Assembly (NCBI GenBank): GCA_947629605.1
Contig: CANREK010000003.1
Span: forward strand, 1 to 16,028
Length of the DNA stretch: 16,028 nt
Direction of reading: 5' to 3'
Source of the DNA: an uncultured Clostridia bacterium
GTDB taxonomy: Bacteria > Bacillota > Clostridia > Christensenellales > Borkfalkiaceae
In this document: positions 6,973 through 13,328 of the stretch, piece after piece
Numbering within the stretch: position 1 is the stretch's first letter
Layout: each line of letters starts with the position of its first letter
Program-made: the position numbers and the translations under genes
The notes under the pieces: generated by a model
What the model was told of the DNA's origin: nothing
What the model saw: the letters and a program-made list of their open reading frames with translations, nothing else
The model's database searches: none

Positions 6973-6993
6973 CGCACGGCGGTACGCCGTGCG
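6973..6993. repeat. Short perfect palindromic hairpin with GTA loop (copy I2)
   Basis: CGCACGGCG (6973-6981), GTA, CGCCGTGCG (6985-6993). Nearly identical to copy I1 (1232-1254) but with a different loop base. It lies 7 bp from the comF stop. Confidence 0.7.
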
Positions 6994-7000
6994 CTCATTC

Positions 7001-7735
7001 TCACTTTTCATTCTCCTTTATCCCGAACGGGTGCTTGTCGTAGACGCTCGTGAGGGTCAGGGCGTCCACCTCTTTCGCGCCCGCGCGTTTTAGGACCGTG
7101 GCAAGCTCGCTCACCGTCGACCCCGTCGTCAACGTGTCGTCGATGATGAGCAGTTTTTTATTCTTGACGCCCTTTCGGTCGGTGACGTGGAAACACCCTT
7201 CCAGATTTTTCTCCCGCTCCGTGCGGCCGAGCGATTTTTGTGAGCCCGTCTCGTGGATCTTCGTCACGGCGTCGAGCAGAGGGATGCCGCTCAGGCGGGA
7301 CAGCTCCTCGGCGATGAGGCGGGACTGGTTGTAGCCCCGCTTTTTGTATGCCCGCTCGGTCATGGGGACAAACACCATGGCGTCGGCGCCGAATTCATCG
7401 AGCAGGGGCAACATGAGCTCCGCCGCCGTGCGATAGAAATACTTTTGTTTCTTCGCCCGAACGACGATCCGCGCCCCTTCCCCCTCATGCAGAAGGGGAG
7501 AACGGGCCCTGTCCACCATGAGCCTCTTTTGCTTGCATTCGAGGCAGATGCCCGGCTCCCCCACCTTTCGGCCGCACAGGGGACAGATGTTGCCGTCGTT
7601 CCACGGCAGAACTTTGCGGCACTTGTCGCACACTCTCTCGCCGCCGAACACTTCCCTTCCGCAGAGGTCGCAGGTGAAGTTGTGCGTGTCGTCGTACCGC
7701 CGCACCGCCTCGCTTATGCGTTGAAAAATTGTCAT
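7001..7735 (-). CDS. comF: ComF family protein (amidophosphoribosyltransferase-like)
   Basis: ComF proteins act in DNA uptake in competent bacteria; many non-competent species also carry one. The 244-residue protein, a normal family length, has an N-terminal zinc module with four CxxC pairs (C22/C25, C36/C39, C51/C54, C64/C67). A phosphoribosyltransferase-type domain follows, with KKRGYNQS (131-138) and the PRPP-loop motif LLIIDDTLTTGSTVSE (195-210). ATG 7735 has AAAGGA about 8 nt upstream. The gene often follows comFA, which is absent here: its neighbours are the DUF559 gene upstream and the convergent degV. No standard terminator follows; only the palindromic repeats separate it from degV. 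Confidence 0.92.
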   Translation of the reverse strand: MTIFQRISEAVRRYDDTHNFTCDLCGREVFGGERVCDKCRKVLPWNDGNICPLCGRKVGEPGICLECKQKRLMVDRARSPLLHEGEGARIVVRAKKQKYFYRTAAELMLPLLDEFGADAMVFVPMTERAYKKRGYNQSRLIAEELSRLSGIPLLDAVTKIHETGSQKSLGRTEREKNLEGCFHVTDRKGVKNKKLLIIDDTLTTGSTVSELATVLKRAGAKEVDALTLTSVYDKHPFGIKENEK

Positions 7736-7758
7736 ATTGTTTTCCTTTTTTGTATTTT

Positions 7759-7846
7759 CCCCGCCCCCCTACCCCCCTCCCCAAGGAGGGGGCATATGGC
7801 TCCCCCTTGGGGGGGAGCTGTCACCGCAGGTGACTGAGGAGGGGAT
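7759..7846. repeat. G/C-tract intergenic repeat (copy H5, left flank of the DUF559 gene)
   Basis: Contains ccccctccccaaggaggggg, then ctcccccttgggggggag, then GTCACC-GCA-GGTGAC (7820-7834) and tgaggagggga. It ends 3 bp before the DUF559 stop codon. The segment ccgcaggtgactgaggag is repeated with one change at 8286-8303 on the other side of the gene. Confidence 0.75.
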
Positions 7847-7849
7847 CCT

Positions 7850-8200
7850 CTAAATCGGCAAATGGTTTAAGATATCTTCACATATGCCTTTGAAATTTTT
7901 TTGAATGTCTATATTCGTATAACGCAAAATGGTATATCCCAAGCTACGAAGATATTCATCCCTCTCTTTGTCATAGACAGTAGCTTCCTCTTCGTAGTGT
8001 TGTGCTCCGTCCGCTTCTATGATGAGCTTTGCCAAAGGGCAATAAAAATCTACAATATATCGCCCTATTACAAATTGTCGGTGGACTTGGCACGGCAAAG
8101 TGCAGAGAAAGTTATACCAAAGACGACGCTCTTCCTTGGTCATGTTTTTGCGGAGCTCCCGCGCTCGCGGAGTAAGATTTGGATTGTTTGTCAGAGCCAT
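7850..8200 (-). CDS. DUF559 domain endonuclease-like protein
   Basis: A 116-residue member of the DUF559 family, which has a Vsr/PD-(D/E)xK nuclease-like fold; the biological role of most members is unknown. Visible are LTPRARELRKNMTKEERRLW (9-28), the acidic D51 of YIVDFYCP, and E62/D64/H68 of IIEADGAQH, consistent with a nuclease centre. The gene is plainly more AT-rich than its neighbours and has different codon use, which suggests acquisition from elsewhere. It lies between same-orientation copies of the G/C-tract repeat. The best promoter (8207-8235) would start the transcript at about the A of ATG 8200, so the mRNA may be leaderless. AAGGTG 12 nt upstream of the ATG is too far to be a normal ribosome site. 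Confidence 0.85.
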   Translation of the reverse strand: MALTNNPNLTPRARELRKNMTKEERRLWYNFLCTLPCQVHRQFVIGRYIVDFYCPLAKLIIEADGAQHYEEEATVYDKERDEYLRSLGYTILRYTNIDIQKNFKGICEDILNHLPI

Positions 8201-8206
8201 GGTTGT

Positions 8207-8235
8207 ATTTTACACCTTTTTTTCACGAAAGGCAA
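8207..8235 (-). promoter_or_regulatory. Probable promoter of the DUF559 gene (possibly leaderless)
   Basis: Minus-strand TTGCCT (8235-8230), a 17-bp spacer and TAAAAT (8212-8207). The usual 6-nt gap to the transcript start falls at 8200, the first base of the start codon. Confidence 0.55.
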
Positions 8236-8260
8236 TGAGTTTTGAAAAATTTTCCTACTC

Positions 8261-8367
8261 CCCCCTACCCGTTAGTGGCAGGGACCGCCGCAGGTGACTA
8301 AGGAGAGGGACATTCCCCTCTTTCGTCTGCCATGCGGCAGACACCTTCCCCCCAAGGGGAAGGCATA
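8261..8367. repeat. G/C-tract intergenic repeat (copy H6, right flank of the DUF559 gene)
   Basis: Begins actcccccctaccc, then ccgcaggtgactaaggag (8286-8303), matching the left flank. Two more stems follow: GTCTGCC (8325-8331) with GGCAGAC (8336-8342), and CCTTCCCC (8344-8351) with GGGGAAGG (8356-8363). The order of modules (tract, small hairpin, gcagac hairpin, ccttccccc stem) suggests a larger complete unit. Confidence 0.7.
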
Positions 8368-8385
8368 AGCGCTCATTTTTAATTC

Positions 8386-8413
8386 AAAAAAAACGGAGCT
8401 TATTGCTCCGTTT
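8386..8413 (-). terminator. Rho-independent terminator of the zinc-ribbon gene
   Basis: Stem AAACGGAGC (8391-8399) with GCTCCGTTT (8405-8413), 5-nt loop. On the minus strand a run of eight T follows. It lies 19 bp after the stop of the gene at 8433-8921. Confidence 0.88.
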
Positions 8414-8432
8414 GGGATCGATTCAAGATAAA

Positions 8433-8921
8433 TCAAAAGTCGTCGTCCTCGTCATCATCGTCGTCATCGTCGTCGGTGAGGGTATAGATCTCGTCGCCCG
8501 TGACGTAGTCGAGGTCCTCTTCGTCGTTGTCGTGGTACTCCTCTTCCTCGGGCTCCTCCTCTTCGTCGGCCGCGTCGAGGTCGCCGCTCATGGCTTCGTC
8601 GAGTTTCCCCATCTCCTCGTCGAGATCGTCGGTGTCGTCGTCGAGATACTCTCTCCACTCGTCATCGTCGTCGTTCTCGGGGTCGATCTCTTCCGTCTCG
8701 TATTCGGCCTTTTTCTTGCATTCGTCGCACATCTTTTCGCCGGCACGCATCATGTTCTCGCCGCAGATGGGGCAGACCTCCATGGAGACCTCGTCCTCTT
8801 CCGCCTCGTCGACATCGCTGACGATCCCCTTTAATTCTCTGAGGCACACGTCGCAGAATTCCTGCTTATCCGCGTCGATGTAGTTGAGTTCGCAACGCGG
8901 GCACTTCATGTAATGCGCCAT
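8433..8921 (-). CDS. Acidic protein with two zinc ribbons, function unknown
   Basis: Not recognised as a named protein. The 162-residue product starts with a four-cysteine ribbon (C7-C10, C23-C26; KCPRCELNYID), has a second (C50-C53, C65-C68), and then an extremely acidic tail from about residue 74, ending in a run of aspartates and DDF. The ribbons suggest binding to nucleic acid or protein, and the DNA-mimic-like tail could regulate that binding; both are inference. ATG 8921 has GGAGGAGG upstream at a normal distance; the ORF opens 30 nt earlier without such a site. The last 40 or so codons are mainly GAC/GAT/GAG, making the DNA a near-trinucleotide repeat. Own promoter and terminator. Confidence 0.82.
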   Translation of the reverse strand: MAHYMKCPRCELNYIDADKQEFCDVCLRELKGIVSDVDEAEEDEVSMEVCPICGENMMRAGEKMCDECKKKAEYETEEIDPENDDDDEWREYLDDDTDDLDEEMGKLDEAMSGDLDAADEEEEPEEEEYHDNDEEDLDYVTGDEIYTLTDDDDDDDDEDDDF

Positions 8922-8962
8922 ACTCTTTCCTCCTCCGGCTGTTCCGCCCATTGGGCTAATAA

Positions 8963-8991
8963 ATTATATTAAGATTTAATTTTTTTGTAAA
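8963..8991 (-). promoter_or_regulatory. Sigma-A-type promoter of the zinc-ribbon gene
   Basis: Minus-strand TTTACA (8991-8986), a 17-bp spacer and perfect TATAAT (8968-8963). The leader is about 35 nt and contains a short palindrome, gcccattgggc (8947-8957). Confidence 0.85.
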
Positions 8992-9074
8992 CTGTTTTGC
9001 GTGCTATTTTGGAAAATTTTTTTGAAAAATGAAAACATTTTTTTGTTTTTCTTCATCGGCCCATGTTTTTGGGC

Positions 9075-9104
9075 AAAAAAATCTCCGCGGCGGGCGCGGA
9101 GATT
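9075..9104 (-). terminator. Rho-independent terminator of the large lipoprotein gene
   Basis: Perfect 10-bp stem AATCTCCGCG (9080-9089) with CGCGGAGATT (9095-9104), 5-nt loop. The minus strand then has a run of seven T. It lies 10 bp after the lipoprotein stop. Confidence 0.92.
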
Positions 9105-9114
9105 GAAATTTTTG

Positions 9115-11526
9115 TCATTCCTGAGGCTTCCCTTCCTCGGGCGCGGGCGCCTCTTCGGGTGCCTCTTCGGCGGGAGTTTCCTCAACAGGAGCCTCTTCAA
9201 CGGGTGCCTCTTCGGCGGGGGTTTCCTCAACAGGAGCTTCGTCTGCGGGAGTTTCGTCCGCGGGCTCTGCGACAAGAACTTCCTCTGCGGGCTCTTCGTC
9301 GGTCGCATAGACGTCCACGTCGCGGTCGTCCGTCGTATCGACGTTCATTTTCTCCTCTTCGGCGGGAGCCGTCTCCTTCTTCTTGCGGAGCACGACGATG
9401 ACCGCCGCAGCGCAGCCGATGACCACGACGCCGATGGCGATGCCGATGAGCGCCCATGCCCAACCGGGAAGTCCCGATTCCGTCTCTTCCTCGGCGGGAA
9501 GGGTGTAGTGGGCGAGGGTGTTCTCCCAATAGGTCGCAACGGCTTCGTCGTCCGCTTCCGTCCATTCGCCGATCTTGGTCACGAAATAGGAATAGGTGCG
9601 GTAGCTTGCGCCGCTCTCGTCCTTGTAGTCGGCGGCCTTGTAGAGGTCGTTATCGGTGCCGTCGATGAATGCCTTGAACGCCGTCTTTTCGGTCTCGGAA
9701 TAGAGATAGGTCTCGCTCCGGCCGTTGTCGGTCGCAAACTTGATGTTGTCGTCGAACTGAGCCCTTTCACCCGTAAAGAAGTAGTAGCGGAGGGCCGTGG
9801 AGAGCTTGCTGTTGCTGTTTGCGGTGAGCTTTGCAAGGAGCGCGGTCTTGGAGTCGGATCCCATGATGGAGTCGTACTTCTCGGTGAATGCGGCGAGTTC
9901 CTCGTTATTCATGAGCTTGCCGTCCTTGTTCGCAAGGGAGACGACGGAGATGTACTTGAAGGAAGTAGAACCGATGTCGCTGTCGGCGTCGGCAAAGAAG
10001 AGGTCGGTGCCGATGAGTTCATATTGATACCAGCTGTCGGCCTGTTCCAGATTGAGCACCTTGACGGGGCGGTAGGCGGCATAGTCCTGCACGGCGCCGC
10101 TGCCGTCGACCTGCGGAAGGTTCTTATACGCCTCGGGGTCGCCGTTGATGACGGCACGTTCTACCGAGTGGCCCGACCCGTTGGAGCGGGTGAAGTAGAG
10201 ATATTGGTAAGGATCTGCAAGGTCGACGCTGACGAGGGTGGCGCCGCTGACGTCGTCCGCCACGAGCTGGTCGGCCGTGTGGCTGCCGTCCGTCTTGTTG
10301 ACGTCGGCGCGGTAGATGGCGTTGCCGTTGACGTAGAGATAGTGATGATTGCCGTTTTCGGTGTAGTAGAGCGCGGTGGTCGTCGCCGTCTTGGAGAGGT
10401 TCATCGCGTTGGCAACGATGTCGACGGTGGTGCCGAGTTCATCGTTGGCCTTAATGGAATCCCAGCTGCTTGTGAGCTTGGCCGCATCGATGTAGAGGAG
10501 CTGTCCGTTGTCGTCGGAGCCGACGGAGCCGTCCGCCGTCTTGGCGGGCGTCACGGTGTAGTAGAGGCCGCCGTTCTCGTAGGAGCGGAGCGTGTAGGAG
10601 TAGCCCTGCCAGCTCTTGGGCGCCGTGGCGGAATGGGTGAACTGCGTCTTTGCGGTCGCAAAGTTCTGCGAGTCGACGCCGTCGAGCACGATCGTGCCGA
10701 GGTTGGTGTAAGGCAGCTGCCCGTCGAGCTCTTCCTTGATATAGTCCATATCCCACTTGTATTCGTAGGGCGCCGCGGTGGCATCCGCCGAGACGGTGTA
10801 GACCTGATTATAGGAAAACGTGCGGGCGTCCTTATCGGAGTCCTGGTTCTCACTCACGGACATCGTGTAGTACACGGTGGGGTCGGTGAGGTCTCCCTTG
10901 TTGAACACGACGCTCGTGGTGTTGTCGGCGAGCAGTGTCTTTGCGCCCGATGCCGTGTTGTAGGAATAGAGGTCGTTGCTGTCGACATAGAGCACATAGA
11001 CGGCGTCGCCCTTTTCCACAAAGCGGTATTCGGCGCTGTTGTTCGTCAGCGTGAAGTAGTCCTTGATGTCGGACCCGTCGAGCTTGGCGCTCTGGAAGCG
11101 CAAGACGCTCGAATCGATCTCACCCGAGACGGGATCACGCACGTCGTTGGGCGTGGTGTAGTACACTCTGTCGCCATAGACATAGATGCCGCCGTTGGTG
11201 TAGGTGCCCGACGACATGATGGAGGGAACGACGCGCTCGGCGGTGTTCCGCTTGGCCTTGACGTCCTCCTTCTTGATGCGGTAGAGCGCACCCTTGACGG
11301 GCGTACCGTAGGTATTGTCGGCGGTGTACGATTCTACCCCGTTGATGAAGTAGTAATAGTTGCCCTTTGCAACGACGAAGCCGCCGTTGGATTCCACCGC
11401 GTCGGAAGCGGCGGGACCGCCTTGGGGCGTCTTGAAGTCGGTGCCGCAAGCGGCAAGTGACAACGCGCCCGCCGTCATGAGTGCGGCCGTTGCAACTGCA
11501 ATGATTTTTTTGAAACTTTTGCGCAT
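9115..11526 (-). CDS. Large lipoprotein with C-terminal membrane helix and acidic Glu/Pro/Ala tail
   Basis: Function unknown. The 803-residue protein begins with a lipoprotein signal peptide (KKII, hydrophobic 9-24, lipobox LAAC with C27). A long extracellular part (about 28-685) is rich in Tyr, Asp, Asn and Gly and has repeated short strand-turn patterns such as NYYYFING, GGIYVYGDRVYY, LYVDSNDLYSYN and HYLYVNGNAIYRADV, which look like propeller or DUF5050-like blades. Near the end, a helix (about 689-713) is followed by RKKK. By the positive-inside rule this places an about 86-residue tail in the cytoplasm, made of imperfect EETPAEEAPVE-type repeats. The protein could therefore be anchored at both ends. 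ATG 11526 is chosen for AAGGGA upstream and the clean signal peptide; the ORF opens 84 nt earlier. Own promoter and terminator. Confidence 0.87.
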   Translation of the reverse strand: MRKSFKKIIAVATAALMTAGALSLAACGTDFKTPQGGPAASDAVESNGGFVVAKGNYYYFINGVESYTADNTYGTPVKGALYRIKKEDVKAKRNTAERVVPSIMSSGTYTNGGIYVYGDRVYYTTPNDVRDPVSGEIDSSVLRFQSAKLDGSDIKDYFTLTNNSAEYRFVEKGDAVYVLYVDSNDLYSYNTASGAKTLLADNTTSVVFNKGDLTDPTVYYTMSVSENQDSDKDARTFSYNQVYTVSADATAAPYEYKWDMDYIKEELDGQLPYTNLGTIVLDGVDSQNFATAKTQFTHSATAPKSWQGYSYTLRSYENGGLYYTVTPAKTADGSVGSDDNGQLLYIDAAKLTSSWDSIKANDELGTTVDIVANAMNLSKTATTTALYYTENGNHHYLYVNGNAIYRADVNKTDGSHTADQLVADDVSGATLVSVDLADPYQYLYFTRSNGSGHSVERAVINGDPEAYKNLPQVDGSGAVQDYAAYRPVKVLNLEQADSWYQYELIGTDLFFADADSDIGSTSFKYISVVSLANKDGKLMNNEELAAFTEKYDSIMGSDSKTALLAKLTANSNSKLSTALRYYFFTGERAQFDDNIKFATDNGRSETYLYSETEKTAFKAFIDGTDNDLYKAADYKDESGASYRTYSYFVTKIGEWTEADDEAVATYWENTLAHYTLPAEEETESGLPGWAWALIGIAIGVVVIGCAAAVIVVLRKKKETAPAEEEKMNVDTTDDRDVDVYATDEEPAEEVLVAEPADETPADEAPVEETPAEEAPVEEAPVEETPAEEAPEEAPAPEEGKPQE

Positions 11527-11577
11527 AGTTTTCCCTTCTTGTTTTGGCGTCGTTATAGTTCTAACGATACGTATCCA

Positions 11578-11606
11578 ATTATATACTATATAAAGAGTTT
11601 TTGCAA
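11578..11606 (-). promoter_or_regulatory. Sigma-A-type promoter of the large lipoprotein gene
   Basis: Minus-strand TTGCAA (11606-11601), a 17-bp spacer and perfect TATAAT (11583-11578). The leader is about 45 nt. The upstream in-frame start codon at 11610 precedes this promoter, supporting the shorter protein. Confidence 0.85.
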
Positions 11607-11665
11607 TCAAAAACTCCCTTTACTTCAACTTTTCTTGTAAAAAATTTTGTTCTGTGGGTGAAAAA

Positions 11666-11914
11666 ATGGAAAAATTCGGGATTTTTGAACTTCTTGATAC
11701 CCTCTCCGCCATCATGGAGAGCGGAAGCGACGCCCCCGCCGCCGAGAACACGCCGCCCGCCGCCGAAGAGAACGGACCGCCCGCACCGCCCGCCGCTACG
11801 GACACCGCCTTTCTCCCGCCCGACTATGCCTTGGGCGATGAGCGAAACCGCGCCTTTTCGGACTTCCTCTCCCGCCACGACGAGACCGTCAAGCGCATCG
11901 AAAAGAAAAAGTAG
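11666..11914 (+). CDS. Small hypothetical protein, Ala/Pro-rich middle
   Basis: Not recognised. An 82-residue product opens with MEKFGIFELLDTLSAIMES (possible amphipathic helix), passes through an Ala/Pro/Glu-rich linker (about 25-50), and ends in a charged helix, DERNRAFSDFLSRHDETVKR, with a lysine tail. Two folded ends joined by a flexible linker suggest a small adaptor, but that is inference. ATG 11666 has GGGTGA 4 nt upstream; an in-frame GTG at 11654 is the alternative. It is divergent from the lipoprotein gene. Codon use resembles its neighbours, which supports a real gene. No clear promoter or terminator was found; repeats begin about 45 bp after the stop. Confidence 0.6.
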   Translation: MEKFGIFELLDTLSAIMESGSDAPAAENTPPAAEENGPPAPPAATDTAFLPPDYALGDERNRAFSDFLSRHDETVKRIEKKK

Positions 11915-11958
11915 GATGAGACACAAATCTACGGGGGAGGGTGTGTCACCGCCTTCGT

Positions 11959-12029
11959 GTGCGGCGTCATGCTGAGCTACGGAACAAGAACGCAGTCTAC
12001 GGAAGAGAGTCCGAAGCATCTCGCCGCAC
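11959..12029. repeat. Intergenic hairpin repeat, ATGCT/AGCAT class (copy C2)
   Basis: Same plan and length as C1 (1005-1075): arms GTGCGGCG and CGCCGCAC, ATGCT (11969) pairing AGCAT (12015). The first and last 20 or so bases match C1 closely while the middle differs. Directly upstream, 11930-11955 holds a fragment of the G/C-tract family (ctacgggggagggtgtgtcaccgcc by parts). Confidence 0.8.
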
Positions 12030-12049
12030 ATTCTACGGCACCGTATAAA

Positions 12050-12258
12050 TGCGTCATCCTGCCCCGCCCGCGTTCTATTCACGTCTAAGGGCGGCACGAG
12101 CGCCGCCCTTGGCGCGAAGTAGCGGAGCCCGTAGGGCGGAGTCGAAGGATCACCGCAGCAATAATAAGGTGATGGTTCGACGGAGCTACTTCGTCGCTAC
12201 GCTCCTCGTGCCGCCCTTCGACACCATAAAGAACGTGCGGGCGGGACACCATGACGCA
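12050..12258. repeat. Large composite intergenic repeat with TGCGTCAT/ATGACGCA ends (copy E2)
   Basis: A 209-bp nested palindrome. Perfect 8-bp ends (12050-12057, 12251-12258) enclose a perfect 14-bp arm pair AAGGGCGGCACGAG (12087-12100) with CTCGTGCCGCCCTT (12204-12217). Inside is gtcgaaggatcacc (12141-12154) with ggtgatggttcgac, the centre shared with E1 and E3. Covarying pairs are ATCCT/AGGAT (12056, 12146) and ATGGT/ACCAT (12172, 12248). A side hairpin GCCC-GTA-GGGC is at 12127-12137. The arms are longer than in E1 and E3, as if another hairpin had been inserted into a simpler copy. Confidence 0.8.
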
Positions 12259-12277
12259 ATTGGAATGGTCCGTAATC

Positions 12278-12346
12278 GCCCCGCGAGATTCTTCGGGTCA
12301 GGTTCCGTACTCTTTACAGCCCTACGGGCTCAGAATGACGCGGGGC
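12278..12346. repeat. Intergenic hairpin repeat, ATTCT/AGAAT class (copy B2)
   Basis: Arms GCCCCGCG (12278-12285) and CGCGGGGC (12339-12346); ATTCT (12288) pairs AGAAT (12332). Inside, AGCCC-TAC-GGGCT (12318-12330) forms a GTA-loop hairpin on the minus strand. From 12329 through the following AT array it matches 13945-13997 at 52 of 53 positions. Confidence 0.85.
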
Positions 12347-12349
12347 CGC

Positions 12350-12381
12350 AATTTTTAATTTTTCATTTTTAATTTTTAATT
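12350..12381 (-). repeat. AT-rich heptamer array (copy A3)
   Basis: 32 bp, identical to copy A4 (13966-13997). Minus-strand ATTAAAA, ATTAAAA, ATGAAAA, ATTAAAA. Confidence 0.8.
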
Positions 12382-12428
12382 GCTTCCGTAGGTTTGCCGG
12401 GATGCTTCGCTGCGCTCAGCATGAGCGC
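12382..12428. repeat. Intergenic hairpin repeat, ATGCT/AGCAT class (copy D1)
   Basis: gcttccgtaggtttgccggg, then ATGCT (12402) with AGCAT (12418). It matches 13811-13857 with a single change in the first 46 bases. D1 and D2 are same-orientation copies on either side of rplM-rpsI. Confidence 0.8.
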
Positions 12429-12434
12429 GGCACG

Positions 12435-12466
12435 AAAAAACCGTTCCTTTGCATGGAACGGTTTTT
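12435..12466 (-). terminator. Rho-independent terminator of rplM-rpsI
   Basis: Perfect 12-bp stem AAAAACCGTTCC (12436-12447) with GGAACGGTTTTT (12455-12466) and a 7-nt loop. Minus-strand T run after the stem. It begins 4 bp after the rpsI stop. Confidence 0.93.
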
Positions 12467-12470
12467 GAAA

Positions 12471-12884
12471 TCATCTCTTGGAGAACTGCGGTGCTCTTCT
12501 TGCTTTTTTGAGACCGTACTTCTTTCTTTCCTTGACGCGGGGGTCGCGGGTGAGGAACCCGGCCTTTTTGAGCGCGGGCCTGCTGTCGGGTTCGGCTTCG
12601 AGCAAGGCTCTCGCAATGCCGAGACGGATCGCTCCCGCTTGGCCCGTGTAGCCGCCGCCGATGACGTTGACGAGAATATCGTACTTGCCTTCGACTTTGA
12701 GCTCGACAAGGGGCTGCTTGACGACATACTGCGTCGTGCCCTGCGGGAAGTAATCTTCGAGCGGGCGGTCGTTGATGATGATCGCGCCGCTGCCGGCGGG
12801 GACAAGACGAACGCGGGCGATCGCCTTCTTCCTTCTGCCTGTGCCCCAATATTGCAATTTTTTCTTTAACGCTACCTTAGCCAT
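12471..12884 (-). CDS. rpsI: 30S ribosomal protein S9
   Basis: Component of the 30S head whose C-terminal tail reaches the P-site tRNA. The 137 residues are a normal length with all S9 landmarks: YWGTGRRKKAIARVRL (12-27), GGGYTGQAGAIRLGIARAL (76-94) and the tail RDPRVKERKKYGLKKARRA ending QFSKR. ATG 12884 has AAGGAG upstream, and that site overlaps the TAA stop of rplM (TAAGGAG), so the two genes are likely coupled in translation; the gap is 12 bp. Second gene of the rplM-rpsI operon, as in most bacteria. Confidence 0.98.
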   Translation of the reverse strand: MAKVALKKKLQYWGTGRRKKAIARVRLVPAGSGAIIINDRPLEDYFPQGTTQYVVKQPLVELKVEGKYDILVNVIGGGYTGQAGAIRLGIARALLEAEPDSRPALKKAGFLTRDPRVKERKKYGLKKARRAPQFSKR

Positions 12885-12896
12885 TTCCCTCTCTCC

Positions 12897-13328
12897 TTAA
12901 TCCAATTTGAGTTCTTCGGGCTTCTGCGCCGCGTGATTGTGCTCCGCACCCTTGTAAAGGCGGAGTTTTTTGAGCATCTGGCGCCCGAGAGAATTCTTGG
13001 GCAGCATTCCGCGGACCGCCTCATAGACGGCGAGATCGCTCTTGGTCGCCATGAGCGTGCTGTACGGCGTTTCTTTGAGACCGCCGATGTAGCCCGTGTG
13101 ATAGCGATACATCTTTTTTTCGAGCTTCTTGCCGGTGAGCAGGACCTTGTCGGTATTGATAACTATGACGAAATCGCCCGTGTCGACATTGGGAGTGAAC
13201 GTGGGCTTATTCTTGCCGCGAAGCACGGCCGCGACCTTGGAAGCAAGCCTCCCGAGGGGCACACCCGTGGCATCGACGACGTACCATTTTCTTTCAACCG
13301 TTTCGGCATGAGCCATATAGGTTTTCAT
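12897..13328 (-). CDS. rplM: 50S ribosomal protein L13
   Basis: Early-assembly 23S rRNA-binding protein of the 50S subunit. The 143 residues match the usual length and carry KWYVVDATGVPLGRLAS (14-30), GDFVIVINTDKVLLTGKK, YRYHTGYIGGLKE, and AVRGMLPKNSLGRQMLKKLR near the end. ATG 13328 has AAGGAG about 6 nt upstream. First gene of the operon with rpsI, read from a consensus promoter after an ~89-nt leader. L13 is known to regulate its own operon in E. coli and Bacillus-type bacteria, usually through the leader. Confidence 0.98.
   Translation of the reverse strand: MKTYMAHAETVERKWYVVDATGVPLGRLASKVAAVLRGKNKPTFTPNVDTGDFVIVINTDKVLLTGKKLEKKMYRYHTGYIGGLKETPYSTLMATKSDLAVYEAVRGMLPKNSLGRQMLKKLRLYKGAEHNHAAQKPEELKLD

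Noticed and set aside
9025..9042. AAAAATG/CATTTTT hairpin between the lipoprotein and zinc-ribbon genes
   Set aside because: Too AT-rich and weak to be more than chance; the strong terminator at 9075-9104 explains transcript ending.
9001..11460. 819-residue plus-strand ORF opposite the lipoprotein gene
   Set aside because: Antisense shadow in G+C-rich DNA. Its protein is Val/Gly/Asp-rich without domains, and the minus strand has a promoter, ribosome site, lipobox and terminator.
11579..12097. 172-residue minus-strand ORF
   Set aside because: Runs through repeat DNA, the small plus-strand gene and the lipoprotein promoter; no protein-like motifs.
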